In this document: piece after piece, positions 9,977-22,854 of the stretch | How positions within the stretch are numbered: position 1 is the first letter of the stretch | Layout of the letters: each line of letters starts with the position of its first letter | Assembly: GCF_051020975.1 (NCBI RefSeq) | Contig: NW_027478171.1 | Span: 620,001 to 684,000, forward strand | DNA: 64,000 bases | Direction: 5' to 3' | DNA from: Osmia lignaria lignaria | Lineage: Eukaryota > Arthropoda > Insecta > Hymenoptera > Megachilidae | Position numbers and translations under genes: made by a program | The notes under the pieces: model-generated | The model's database searches: none | What the model was told of the DNA's origin: nothing | The model's input: only the letters and a program-made list of their open reading frames with translations

Positions 9977-12900
9977 TTTGCCATAGCTCGCTTCGTTTCC
10001 GAGATATTTGCAGATTTATCTCAAGGGAAGGGGCCTGACGGACATATTTCGAGATGTTCCTTCTTCTTGTTGTTCTTCTTCTGCACAGCTAAGCTGGAAG
10101 TGGCATTTGCAGCTCGCAATAGTGCAGAGTTACCTCAAAGAAAGGGGCCACGTTGTTTCTGTATCTCTATTATGTTGGTGCGGCTTGGGAACCTTTAAAT
10201 ATCTTGATATATCTCGAGAACTACGCATCTGTTCAAAAAATATCATAGAACATAAAAAGTAGGAATCCCAATTTTCTACAAAAAAGGTCTCTTAACATTT
10301 TGCCGTAGCTCGCTTCGTTTCCGAGATATTTGCAGATTTATCTCAAGGGAAGGGGCCTGACGGACATATTTCCAGATATTTCTTCTTCTTGTTGTTCTTC
10401 TTCTGCACAGCTAAGCTGGAAGTGGCATTTGCAGCTCGCAATAGTGCAGAGTTATCTCAAAGAAAGGGGCCACGGTGTTTCTGTATCTCTATTATGTTGG
10501 TGCGGCTTCGGAACTTTTAAATATCTTGATATATCTCGAGAACTACGCATCTGTTCAAAAAATATCATAGAACATAAAAAGTAGGAATCCTAATTTTCTA
10601 CAAAAAAGGTCTCTTAACATTTTCCCATAGCTGGCATCGTTTCCGAGATATTTGCAGATTTATCTCAAGGGAAGGGGCCTGACGGACATATTTCCAGATA
10701 TTTCTTCTTCTTGTTGTTCTTCCTCTGCACAGCTAAGCTGGAAGTGGCATTTGCAGCGCGCAATAGTGCAGAGTTATGTCAAAGAAAGGGGCCACGGTGT
10801 TTCTGTATCTCTATTATGTTGGTGCGGCTTCGGAACTTTTAAATATCTTGATATATCTCGAGAACTACGCATCTGTTCAAAAAATATCATAGAACATAAA
10901 AAGTAGGAATCCTAATTTTCTACAAAAAAGGTCTCTTAACATTTTCCCATAGCTGGCATCGTTTCCGAGATATTTGCAGATTTATCTCAAGGGAAGGGGC
11001 CTGACGGACATATTTCCAGATATTTCTTCTTCTTGTTGTTCTTCTTCTGCACAGCTAAGCTGGAAGTGGCATTTGCAGCGCGCAATAGTGCAGAGTTATG
11101 TCAAAGAAAGGGGCCACGGTGTTTCTGTATCTCTATTATGTTGGTGCGGCTTCGGAACTTTTAAATATCTTGATATATCTCGAGAACTACGCATCTGTTC
11201 AAAAAATATCATAGAACATAAAAAGTAGGAATCCTAATTTTCTACAAAAAAGTTCTCTTAACATTTTGCCGTAGCTCGCTTCGTTTCCGAGATATTTGCA
11301 GATTTATCTCAAGGGAAGGGGCCTGACGGACATATTTCCAGATATTTCTTCTTCTTGTTGTTCTTCTTCTGCACAGCTAAGCTGGAAGTGGCATTTGCAG
11401 CTCGCAATAGTGCAGAGTTATCTCAAAGAAAGGGGCCACGGTGTTTCTGTATCTCTATTATGTTGGTGCGGCTTCGGAACTTTTAAATATCTTGATATAT
11501 CTCGAGAACTACGCCTCTGATCGAAAAATATCATAGAACATAAAAAGTAGGAAACTTAATTCTCTACAAAAAAGGTCTCTTAACATTTTGCCATAGCTCG
11601 CTTCGTTTCCGAGATATTTGCAGATTTATCTCAAGGGAAGGGGCCTGACGGACATATTTCGAAATATTTCTTCTTCTTGTTGTTCTTCTTCTGCACAGCT
11701 AAACTGGAAGTGGCATTTGCAGCTCGCAATAGTGCAGAGTTATCTCAAAGAAAGGGGCCACGGTGTTTCTGTATTTCTATTATGTTGGTGCGGCTTCGGA
11801 ACTTTTAAATATCTCGATATATCTCGAAAACTACGCTTCTGATCAAAAAATATCATAGAACATAAATTGTAGGAAACATAATTCTCTACAAAAAAGGTCT
11901 CTTAACATTTTGCCATAGCTCGCTTCGTTTCCGAGATATTTGCAGATTTATCTCAAGGGAAGGGTCCTGATGGACATATTTCGAGATATTTCTTCTTCTT
12001 GTTGTTCTTCTTCTGCACAGCTAAACTGGAAGTGGCATTTCCAGCTCGCAATCGTGCAGAGTTATCTCAAAGAAAGGGGCCACGGTGTTTCTGTATCTCT
12101 ATTATGTTGGTGCGGCTTCGGAACTTTTAAATATCTTGATATATCTCGAGAACTACGCCTCTGATCGAAAAATATCATAGAACATAAAAAGTAGGAAACT
12201 TAATTCTCTACAAAAAAGGTCTCTTAACATTTTGCCATAGCTTGCTTCGTTTCCGAGATATTTGCAGATTTATGTCAAGGGAAGGGGCCTGACGGACATA
12301 TTTCGAGATATTTCTTCTTCTTGTTGTTCTTCTTCTGCACAGCTAAGCTGGAAGTGGCATTTGCAGCTCGCAATAGTGCAGAGTTATCGCAAAGAAAGGG
12401 GCTACGGTGTTTCTGTATCTCTATTATGTTGGTGCGGCTTCGGAACTTTTAAATATCTTGATATATCTCGAGAACTACGCATCTGATCAAAAAATATCAT
12501 AGAACATAAAAAGTAGGAAACTTAATTCTCTACAAAAAAGGTCCCTTAACGTTTTGCAATAGCTCGCTTCGTTTCCGAGATATTTGCAGATTTATCTCAA
12601 GGGAAGGGTCCTGACGGACATATTTCGAGATATTTCTTCTTCTTGTTGTTCTTCTTCTGCACAGCTAAGCTGGAAGTGGCATTTGCAGCTCGCAATAGTG
12701 CAGAGTTATCTCAAAGAAAGGGGCCACGGTGTTTCTGTACCTCTATTATGTTGGTGCGGCTTCGGAACTTTTAAATATCTTGATATATCTCGAGAACTGC
12801 GCATCTGTTCAAAAAATATCATAGAACATAAAAAGTAGGAATCCTAATTTTCTGCAAAAAAGGTCTCTTAACATTTTGCCGTAGCTCGCTTCGTTTCCGA

Positions 12901-14484
12901 GATATTTGCAGATTTATCTCAAGGGAAGGGGCCTGACGGACATATTTCCAGATATTTCTTCTTCTTGTTGTTCTTCTTCTGCACAGGTAAGCTGGAAGTG
13001 GCATTTGCCGCTCGCAATAGTGCAGAGTTATCTCAAAGAAAGGGGCCACGGTGTTTCTGTATCTCTATTATGTTGGTGCGGCTTCGGAACTTTCAAATAT
13101 CTTGATATATCTCAAGAACTACGCATCTGATCAAAAAATATCATAGAACATAAAAAGTAGCAAACCTAATTTTCTACAAAAAAGGTCTCTTAACATTTTG
13201 CCGTAGCTCGCTTCGTTTCCGAGATATTTGCAGATGTATCTCAAGGGAAGGGGCCTGACGGACATATTTCGAAATATTTCTTATTCTTGTTGTTCTTCTT
13301 CTGCACAGCTAAGCTGGAAGTGGCATTTGCAGCTCGCAATAGTGCAGGGTTAACTCAAAGAAAGGGGCCACGGTGTTTCTGTACCTCTATTATGTTGGTG
13401 CAGCTTCGGAGCTTTTAAATATCTTGATATATCTCGAGAACTACGCATCTGATCAAAAAATATCATAGAACATAAAAAGTAGGAAACGTAATTCTCTACA
13501 AAAAAGGTCTCTTAACATTTTGCCATAGCTCGCTTCGTTTCCGAGATATTTGCAGATTTAGCTCAAGGGAAGGGGCCTGACGGACATATTCCGAGATATT
13601 TCTTCTTCTTGTTGTTCCTCTTCTGCACAGCTAAGCTGGAAGTGGCATTTGCAGGTCGCAATAGTGCAGAGTTATCTCAAAGAAAGGGGCCACGGTGTTT
13701 CTGTATCTCTATTATGTTGGTGCGGCTTCGGAACTTTTAAATATCTCGATATATCTCGAAAACTACGCTTCTGATCAAAAAATATCAGAGAACGTAAATT
13801 GTAGGAAACATAATTCTCTACAAAAAAGGTCTCTTAACATTTTGCCGTAGCTCGCTTCGTTTCCGAGATATTTGCAGATTTATCTCAAGGGAAGGGGCCT
13901 GACGGACATATTTCGAAATATTTCTTATTCTTGTTGTTCTTCTTCTGCACAGCTAAGCTGGAAGTGGCATTTGCAGCTCGCAATAGTGCAGAGTTATCTC
14001 AAAGAAAGGGGCCACGGTGTTTCTGTACCTCCATTATGTTGGTGCAGCTTCGGAGCTTTTAAATATCTTGATATATCTCGAGAACTATGCATCTGATCAA
14101 AAAATATCATAGAACATAAAAAGTAGGAAACTTAATTCTCTACAAAAAAGGTCTTTTAACGTTTTGCAATAGCTCGCTTCGTTTCCGAGATATTTGCAGA
14201 TTTATCTCAAGGGAAGGGTCCTGACGGACATATTTCGAGATATTTCTTCTTCTTGTTGTTCTTCCTCTGCACAGCTAAACTGGAAGTGGCATTTCCAGCT
14301 CGCAATCATGCAGAGTTATCTCAAAGAGAGGGGCCACGGTGTTTCTGTATCTCTATTATGTTGGTGCGGCTTCGGAACTTTTAAATATCTTGATATATCT
14401 CGAGAACTACGCATCTGATCAAAAAATATCATAGAACATAAAAAGTAGGAAACCTAATTTTCTACAAAAAAGGTCTCTTAACAT
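9977..14484 (+). repeat. 13-unit HOR block, second copy, expanded to 14 units (units 32-45)
   Basis: 4,508 bp. It repeats the first block in order, with one extra unit: the CTGGCATCG/TTATGTCAAAG unit is present twice in tandem (10621-10942 and 10943-11264). Those two neighbours differ at only two positions that I can see, one in the triplet tract (TTCCTC) and one near the end (GGTCTC against GTTCTC). Private changes shared with the first copy, such as GAACTATGC and CAGATGTATC, confirm block duplication. Confidence 0.9.
13197..14484 (+). repeat. Four-unit cassette, copy 4 (units 42-45), with a recombinant last unit
   Basis: Same order as copy 3, but unit 45 starts as the AATCATGCAG type and then has the undeleted CTCTATTATG and the CGCATCTGATCA tail, so it is 322 bp rather than 320. 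The switch falls between about 14,333 and 14,355. It is followed by cassette copy 5 instead of the GATGTTCC unit that follows copy 3. Confidence 0.85.
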
Positions 14485-15770
14485 TTTGCCGTAGCTCGCT
14501 TCGTTTCCGAGATATTTGCAGATTTATCTCAAGGGAAGGGGCCTGACGGACATATTTCGAAATATTTCTTATTCTTGTTGTTCTTCTTCTGCACAGCTAA
14601 GCTGGAAGTGGCATTTGCAGCTCGCAATAGTGCAGGGTTAACTCAAAGAAAGGGGCCACGGTGTTTCTGTACCTCTATTATGTTGGTGCAGCTTCGGAGC
14701 TTTTAAATATCTTGATATATCTCGAGAACTACGCATCTGATCAAAAAATATCATAGAACATAAAAAGTAGGAAACTTAATTCTCTACAAAAAAGGTCTCT
14801 TAACATTTTGCCATAGCTCGCTTCGTTTCCGAGATATTTGCAGATTTAGCTCAAGGGAAGGGGCCTGACGGACATATTCCGAGATATTTCTTCTTCTTGT
14901 TGTTCCTCTTCTGCACAGCTAAGCTGGAAGTGGCATTTGCAGGTCGCAATAGTGCAGAGTTATCTCAAAGAAAGGGGCCACGGTGTTTCTGTATCTCTAT
15001 TATGTTGGTGCGGCTTCGGAACTTTTAAATATCTCGATATATCTCGAAAACTACGCTTCTGATCAAAAAATATCAGAGAACGTAAATTGTAGGAAACATA
15101 ATTCTCTACAAAAAAGGTCTCTTAACATTTTGCCGTAGCTCGCTTCGTTTCCGAGATATTTGCAGATTTATCTCAAGGGAAGGGGCCTGACGGACATATT
15201 TCGAAATATTTCTTATTCTTGTTGTTCTTCTTCTGCACAGCTAAGCTGGAAGTGGCATTTGCAGCTCGCAATAGTGCAGAGTTATCTCAATGAAAGGGGC
15301 CACGGTGTTTCTGTACCTCTATTATGTTGGTGCAGCTTCGGAGCTTTTAAATATCTTGATATATCTCGAGAACTACGCATCTGATCAAAAAATATCATAG
15401 AACATAAAAAGTAGGAAACTTAATTCTCTACAAAAAAGGTCTTTTAACGTTTTGCAATAGCTCGCTTCGTTTCCGAGATATTTGCAGATTTATCTCAAGG
15501 GAAGGGTCCTGACGGACATATTTCGAGATATTTCTTCTTCTTGTTATTCTTCTTCTGCACAGCTAAACTGGAAGTGGCATTTCCAGCTCGCAATCATGCA
15601 GAGTTATCTCAAAGAGAGGGGCCACGGTGTTTCTGTATCTATTATGTTGGTGCGGCTTCGGAACTTTTAAATATCTTGATATATCTCGAGAACTACGCCT
15701 CTGATCGAAAAATATCATAGAACATAAAAAGTAGGAAACTTAATTCTCTACAAAAAAGGTCTCTTAACAT
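14485..15770 (+). repeat. Four-unit cassette, copy 5 (units 46-49)
   Basis: Directly abuts copy 4, giving a local 4-unit period of 1,288 bp. Unit 49 carries the TTGTTATTC change of copy 2 and the 2-bp deletion. Unit 48 has a private TCTCAATGAAAGG change. Confidence 0.87.
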
Positions 15771-16092
15771 TTTGCCATAGCTCGCTTCGTTTCCGAGATA
15801 TTTGCAGATTTATCTCAAGGGAAGGGGCCTGACGGACATATTTCGAGATATTTCTTCTTCTTGTTGTTCTTCTTCTGCACAGCTAAGCTGGAAGTGGCAT
15901 TTGCAGCGCGCAATAGTGCAGAGTTATCTCAAAGAAACGGGCCACGGTGTTTCTGTATCTCTATTATGTTGGTGCGGCTTCGGAACTTTTAAATATCTTG
16001 ATATATTTCGAGAACTACGCATCTCATCAAAAAATATCATAGAACATAAAAAGTAGGAAACTTAATTCTCTACAAAAAAGGTCTCTTAACAT

Positions 16093-16770
16093 TTTGCCAT
16101 AACTGGCATCGTTTCCGAGATATTTGCAGATTTATCTCAAGGGAAGGGGCCTGACGGACATATTTCGAGATATTTCTTCTTCTTGTTGTTCTTCTTCTGC
16201 ACAGCTAAGCTGGAAGTGGCATTTGCAGCCCGCAATAGTGCAGAGTTATCGCAAAGAAAGGGGCCACGGTGTTTCTGTATCTCTATTATGTTGGTGCGGC
16301 TTCGGAACTTTTAAATATCTCGATATATCTCGAAAACTACGCTTCTGATCAAAAAATATCAGAGAACGTAAATTGTAGGAAACATAATTGTCTACAAAAA
16401 AGGTCTCTTAACATTTTGCCATAGCTCGCTTCGTTTCCGAGATATTTGCAGATTTATCTCAAGGGAAGGGGCCCGACGGACATATTTCGAGATATTTCTT
16501 CTTCTTGTTGTTCTTCTTCTGCACAGCTAAGCTGGAAGTGGCATTTGCAGCTCGCAATAGTGCAGAGTTATCTCAAAGAAAGGGGCCACGGTGTTTCTGT
16601 ATCTCTATTATGTTGGTGCGGCTTCGGAACTTTTAAATATCTTGATATATCTCGAGAACTACGCATCTGATCAAAAAATATCGTAGAACATAAAAAGTAG
16701 GAAACTTAATTCTCTACAAATAAGGTCTCTAAACATTTTGCCATAGCTCGCTTGGTTTCCGAGATATTTG
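16093..16770 (+). repeat. Segment shared with 21,567-22,245 (17 units apart), left copy
   Basis: Units 51, 52 and the head of 53 share with units 68, 69 and the head of 70 the run of private markers TTATCGCAAxGAAAGG, CAGAGAxCGTAAATTG, AACATAATTGTC, AATATCGTAGAAC, ACAAATAAGG and GCTTGGTTTCC. The offset is 5,474 bp, exactly 17 units. The last two markers also appear at 5,774-5,815. Confidence 0.82.
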
Positions 16771-18668
16771 CAGATTTATCTCAAGGGAAGGGGCCTGACG
16801 GACATATTTCCAGATATTTCTTCTTCTTGTTGTTCTTCTTCTGCACAGCTAAGCTGGAAGTGGCATTTGCAGCGCGCAATAGTGCAGAGTTATGTCAAAG
16901 AAAGGGGCCACGGTGTTTCTGTATCTCTATTATGTTGGTGCGGCTTCGGAACTTTTAAATATCTTGATATATCTCGAGAACTACGCATCTGTTCAAAAAA
17001 TATCATAGAACATAAAAAGTAGGAATCCTAATTTTCTACAAAAAAGTTCTCTTAACATTTTGCCGTAGCTCGCTTTGTTTCCGAGATATTTGCAGATTTA
17101 TCTCAAGGGAAGGGGCCTGACGGACATATTTCCAGATATTTCTTCTTCTTGTTGTTCTTCTTCTGCACAGCTAAGCTGGAAGTGGCATTTGCAGCTCGCA
17201 ATAGTGCAGAGTTATCTCAAAGAAAGGGGCCACGGCGTTTCTGTATCTCTATTATGTTGGTGCGGCTTCGGAACTTTTAAATATCTTGATATATCTCGAG
17301 AACTACGCATCTGTTCAAAAAATATCATACAACATAAAAAGTAGGAATCCTAATTTTCTACAAAAAAGGTCTCTTAACATTTTCCCATAGCTGGCATCGT
17401 TTCCAAGATATTTGCAGATTTATCTCAAGGGAAGGGGCCTGACGGACATATTTCGAGATATTTCTTCTTCTTGTTGTTCTTCTTCTGCACAGCTAAGCTT
17501 GAAGTGGCATTTGCGGCTCGCACTAGTGCAGAGTTATCTCAACGAAAGGGGCCACGGTGTTTCTGTATCTCTATTATGTTGGTGCGGCTTCGGAACTTTT
17601 AAATATCTTGATATATCTCGAGAACTACGCATCTGTTCAAAAAATATCATAGAACATAAAAAGTAGGAATCCTAATTTTCTACAAAAAAGGTCTCTTAAC
17701 ATTTTCCCATAGCTGGCATCGTTTCCGAGATATTTGCAGATTTATCTCAAGGGAAGGGGCCTGACGGACATATTTCCAGATATTTGTTCTTCTTGTTGTT
17801 CTTCTTCTGCACAGCTAAGCTGGAAGTGGCATTTGCAGCGCGCAATAGTGCAGAGTTATCTCAAAGAAAGGGGCCACGGTGTTTCTGTATCTCTATTATG
17901 TTGGTGCGGCTTCGGAACTTTTAAATATCTTGATATATCTCGAGAACTACGCATCTGTTCAAAAAATATCATAGAACATAAAAAGTAGGAATCCTAATTT
18001 TCTACAAAAAAGGTCTCTTAACATTTTCCCATAGCTGGCATCGTTTCCGAGATGTTTGCAGATTTATCTCAAGGGAAGGGGCCTGACGGACATATTTCCA
18101 GATATTTTTTCTTCTTGTTGTTCTTCTTCTGCACAGCTAAGCTGGAAGTGGCATTTGCAGCTCGCAATAGTGCAGAGTTAACTCAAAGAAAGGGGCCACG
18201 GTGTTTCTGTATCTCTATTATGTTGGTGCGGCTTCGGAACTTTTAAATATCTTGATATATCTCGAGAACTACGCATCTGTTCAAAAAATATCATACAACA
18301 TAAAAAGTAGGAATCCTAATTTTCTACAAAAAAGGTCTCTTAACATTTTCCCATAGCTGGCATCGTTTCCGAGATATTTGCAGATTTATCTCAAGGGAAG
18401 GGGCCTGACGGACATATTTCGAGATATTTCTTCTTCTTGTTGTTCTTCTTCTGCACAGCTAAGCTTGAAGTGGCATTTGCGGCTCGCACTAGTGCAGACT
18501 TATCTCAACGAAAGGGGCCACGGTGTTTCTGTATCTCTATTATGTTGGTGCGGCTTCGGAACTTTTAAATATCTCGATATATCTCGAAAACTACGCTTCT
18601 GATCAAAAAATATCATAGAACATAAATTGTAGGAAACATAATTCTCTACAAAAAAGGTCTCTCAACAT

Positions 18669-20600
18669 TTTCCCATAGCTGGCATCGTTTCCGGGATATT
18701 TGCAGATTTATCTCAAGGGAAGGGGCCTGACGGACATATTTCGAGATATTTCTTCTTCTTGTTGTTCTTCTTCTGCACAGCTAAGCTGGAAGTGGCATTT
18801 GCAGCGCGCAATAGTGCAGAGTTATCTCAAAGAAAGGGGCCACGGTGTTTCTGTATCTCTATTATGTTGGTGCGGCTTCGGAACTTTTAAATATCTTGAT
18901 ATATCTCGAGAACTACGCATCTGTTCTAAAAATATCATAGAACATAAAAAGTAGGAATCCTAATTTTCTACAAAAAAGTTCTCTTAACATTTTGCCGTAG
19001 CTCGCTTCGTTTCCGAGATATTTGCAGATTTATCTCAAGGGAAGGGGCCTGACGGACATATTTCCAGATATTTCTTCTTCTTGTTGTTCTTCTTCTGCAC
19101 AGCTAAGCTGGAAGTGGCATTTGCAGCTCGCAATAGTGCAGAGTTATCTCAAAGAAAGGGGTCACGGTGTTTCTGTATCTCTATTATGTTGGTGCGGCTT
19201 CGGAACTTTTAAATATCTTGATATATCTCGAGAACTACGCATCTGTTCAAAAAATATCATAGAACATAAAAAGTAGGAATCCTAATTTTCTACAAAAAAG
19301 GTCTCTTAACATTTTCCCATAGCTGGCATCGTTTCCGAGATATTTGCAGATTTATCTCAAGGGAAGGGGCCTGACGGACATATTTCGAGATATTTCTTCT
19401 TCTTGTTGTTCTTCTTCTGCACAGCTAAGCTTGAAGTGGCATTTGCGGCTCGCACTAGTGCAGAGTTATCTCAACGAAAGGGGCCACGGTGTTTCTGTAT
19501 CTCTATTATGTTGGTGCGGCTTCGGAACTTTTAAATATCTCGATATATCTCGAAAACTACGCTTCTGATCAAAAAATATCATAGAACATAAATTGTAGGA
19601 AACATAATTCTCTACAAAAAAGGTCTCTCAACATTTTCCCATAGCTGGCATCGTTTCCGGGATATTTGCAGATTTATCTCAAGGGAAGGGGCCTGACGGA
19701 CATATTTCGAGATATTTCTTCTTCTTGTTGTTCTTCTTCTGCACAGCTAAGCTGGAAGTGGCATTTGCAGCGCGCAATAGTGCAGAGTTATCTCAAAGAA
19801 AGGGGCCACGGTGTTTCTGTATCTCTATTATGTTGGTGCGGCTTCGGAACTTTTAAATATCTTGATATATCTCGAGAACTACGCATCTGTTCTAAAAATA
19901 TCATAGAACATAAAAAGTAGGAATCCTAATTTTCTACAAAAAAGTTCTCTTAACATTTTGCCGTAGCTCGCTTCGTTTCCGAGATATTTGCAGATTTATC
20001 TCAAGGGAAGGGGCCTGACGGACATATTTCCAGATATTTCTTCTTCTTGTTGTTCTTCTTCTGCACAGCTAAGCTGGAAGTGGCATTTGCAGCTCGCAAT
20101 AGTGCAGAGTTATCTCAAAGAAAGGGGTCACGGTGTTTCTGTATCTCTATTATGTTGGTGCGGCTTCGGAACTTTTAAATATCTTGATATATCTCGAGAA
20201 CTACGCATCTGTTCAAAAAATATCATAGAACATAAAAAGTAGGAATCCTAATTTTCTACAAAAAAGGTCTCTTAACATTTTCCCATAGCTGGCATCGTTT
20301 CCGAGATATTTGCAGATTTATCTCAAGGGAAGGGGCCTGACGGACATATTTCGAGATATTTCTTCTTCTTGTTGTTCTTCTTCTGCACAGCTAAGCTTGA
20401 AGTGGCATTTGCGGCTCGCACTAGTGCAGAGTTATCTCAACGAAAGGGGCCACGGTGTTTCTGTATCTCTATTATGTTGGTGCGGCTTCGGAACTTTTAA
20501 ATATCTCGATATATCTCGAAAATTACGCTTCTGATCAAAAAATATCATAGAACATAAATTGTAGAAAGCATAATTCTCTACAAAAAAGGTCTCTTAACAT
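18669..20600 (+). repeat. 3-unit HOR, two near-identical tandem copies (period 966 bp)
   Basis: Units 59-61 (18669-19634) and 62-64 (19635-20600) match unit by unit, sharing private changes: TTTCCGGGATATT and TGTTCTAAAAATATC in the first unit, GGGGTCACGG in the second, GCTTGAAGTGG with GCACTAGTGC in the third. Only the tail of unit 64 (GAAAATTACG, GTAGAAAGC) clearly differs. Unit 58 (18347) is a related third-position unit, so the HOR has partly expanded leftward. Confidence 0.92.
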
Positions 20601-21566
20601 TTTGCCATAGCTCGCTTCGTTTCCGAGATATTTGCAGATATATCTCAAGGGAAGGGGCCTGACGGACATATTTCGAGATATTTCTTCTTCTTGTTGTTCT
20701 TCTTCTGCACAGCTAAGCTGGAAGTGGCATTTACAGCTCGCAATAGTGCAGAGTTATCTCAAAGAAAGGGGCCACGGTGTTTCTGTATCTCTATTATGTT
20801 GGTGCGGCTTCGGAACTTTTAAATATCTTGATATATCTCGAGAACTACGCCTCTGATCGAAAAATATCATAGAACATAAAAAGTAGGAAACTTAATTCTC
20901 TACAAAAACGGTCTGTTAACATTTTGCCATAGCTCGCTTCGTTTGCGAGATATTTGCAGATTTATCTCAAGGGAAGGGGCCTGACGGACATATTTCGAGA
21001 TATTTCTTCTTCTTGTTGTTCTTCTTCTGCCCAGCTAAGCTGGAAGTGGCATTTGCAGAGCGCAATAGTGCAGAGTTATCTCAAAGAAAGGGGCCACGGT
21101 GTTTCTGTATCTCTATTATGTTGGTGCGGCTTCGGAACTTTTAAATATCTTGATATATCTCGAGAACTACGCATCTGATCAAAAAATATCATACTACATA
21201 AAAGGTAGGAAACTTAATTCTCTACAAGAAAGGTCTCTAAACATTTTGCCATAGCTCGCTTCGTTTCCGAGATATTTGCAGATTTATCTCAAGGGAAGGG
21301 GCCTGACGGACATATTTCGAGATATTTCTTCTTCTTGTTGTTCTTCTTCTGCACAGCTAAACTGGAAGTGGCATTTCCAGCTCGCAATAGTGCAGAGTTA
21401 TCTCAACGAGAGGGGCCACGGTGTTTCTGTATCTCTATTATGTTGGTGCGGCTTCGGAACTTTTAAATATCTTGATATATCTCGAGAACTACGCATCTGA
21501 TCAAAAAATATCATAGAAGATAAAAAGTAGGAAACTTAATTCCCTACAAAAAAGGTCTCTTAACAT
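20601..21566 (+). repeat. Three-unit segment duplicated 7 units away, left copy (units 65-67)
   Basis: Shares with units 72-74 the markers TTTACAGCTCG, CGTTTGCGAG, TCTGCCCAGC, TTGCAGAGCGC, CATACTACATAAAAGG, ACAAGAAAGG and CTCTAAAC. The offset is 2,254 bp, exactly 7 units. Confidence 0.88.
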
Positions 21567-22245
21567 TTTGCCATAGCTCGCTTCGTTTCCGAGATATTTG
21601 CAGATTTATCTCAAGGGAAGGGGCCTGACGGACATATTTCGAGATATTTCTTCTTCTTGTTGTTCCTCTTCTGCACAGCTAAGCTGGAAGTGGCATTTGC
21701 AGCTCGCAATAGTGCAGAGTTATCGCAACGAAAGGGGCCACGGTGTTTCTGTATCTCTATTATGTTGGTGCGGCTTCGGAACTTTTAAATATCTCGATAT
21801 ATCTCGAAAACTACGCTTCTGATCAAAAAATATCAGAGATCGTAAATTGTAGGAAACATAATTGTCTACAAAAAAGGTCTCTTAACATTTTGCCATAGCT
21901 CGCTTCGTTTTCGAGATATTTGCAGATTTATCTCAAGGGAAGGGGCCTGACGGACATATTTCGAGATATTTCTTCTTCTTGTTGTTCTTCTTCTGCACAG
22001 CTAAGCTGGAAGTGGCATTTGCAGCTCGCAATAGTGCAGAGTTATCTCAAAGAAAGGGGCCACGGTGTTTCTGTATCTCTATTATGTTGGTGCGGCTTCG
22101 GAACTTTTAAATATCTTGATATATCTCGAGAACTACGCATCTGATAAAAAAATATCGTAGAACATAAAAAGTAGGAAACTTAATTCTCTACAAATAAGGT
22201 CTCTAAACATTTTGCCATAGCTCGCTTGGTTTCCGAGATATTTGC
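21567..22245 (+). repeat. Segment shared with 16,093-16,770, right copy
   Basis: Right copy of the 17-unit-spaced segment. It continues into unit 70 with GATATTCCTTC and GTTACCTC, close to the GATGTTCC/GTTACCTC unit at 5,793 and 9,977, whereas the left copy continues into a TTTCCAGAT unit. The shared stretch therefore ends in the unit head. Confidence 0.8.
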
Positions 22246-22854
22246 AGATTTATCTCAAGGGAAGGGGCCTGACGGACATATTTCGAGATATTCCTTCTTC
22301 TTGTTGTTCTTCTTCTGCACAGCTAAGCTGGAAGTGGCATTTGCAGCTCGCAATAGTGCAGAGTTACCTCAAAGAAAGGGGCCACGGTGTTTCTGTATCT
22401 CTATTATGTTGGTGCCGCTTCGGAACTTTTAAATATCAGGATATATCTCGAGAACTACGCATCTGATCAAAAAATATCATAGAACATAAAAAGTGGGAAA
22501 CTTAGTTCTCTACAAAAATGGTCTCTTAACATTTTGCCATAGCTCGCTTCGTTTCCGAGATATTTGCAGATTTATCTCAAGGGAAGGGGCCTGACGGACA
22601 TATTTCGAGATATTTCTTCTTCTTGTTGTTCTTCTTCTGCACAGCTAAGCTGGAAGTGGCATTTGCAGCTCGCAGTAGTGCAGAGTTATCTCAAAGAAAG
22701 GGGCCACGGTGTTTCTGTATCTCTATTATGTTGGTGCGGCTTCGGAACTTTTAAATATCTTGATATATCTCGAGAACTACGCATCTGTTCAAAAAATATC
22801 ATAGAACGTAAAAAGTAGGAATCCTAATTTTCTACAAAAAAGGTCTCTTAACAT

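Larger units (their letters stand above)
1..15770 (+). repeat. Domain 1 (units 1-49): left HOR domain
   Basis: This domain is marked by middles of type CCAGCTCGCAATCGTG or CCAGCTCGCAATCATG (with AAACTGG upstream), units with a TTCTTATTC change in the triplet tract, and the tail CGCCTCTGATCG. The mid-unit palindrome GCACTAGTGC common further right is absent here. It contains five copies of a four-unit cassette, a 5-unit HOR and a duplicated 13-unit block. All four of the 2-bp-deleted units in the left half (units 11, 16, 31, 49) are here and occupy the same place in the cassette. Confidence 0.85.
15771..20600 (+). repeat. Domain 2 (units 50-64): CTGGCATCG-head domain
   Basis: Most units here begin TTTCCCATAGCTGGCATCG instead of TTTGCCATAGCTCGCTTCG, a linked block of four substitutions seen only sporadically elsewhere (units 21, 34, 35). 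The tail TGTTCAAAAAATATC with AGGAATCCTAATTTTC is common. The mid-unit variant GCGGCTCGCACTAGTG first appears at 17,514 in unit 55, with CTTGAAGTGG upstream and TCTCAACGAAAG downstream. Confidence 0.8.
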
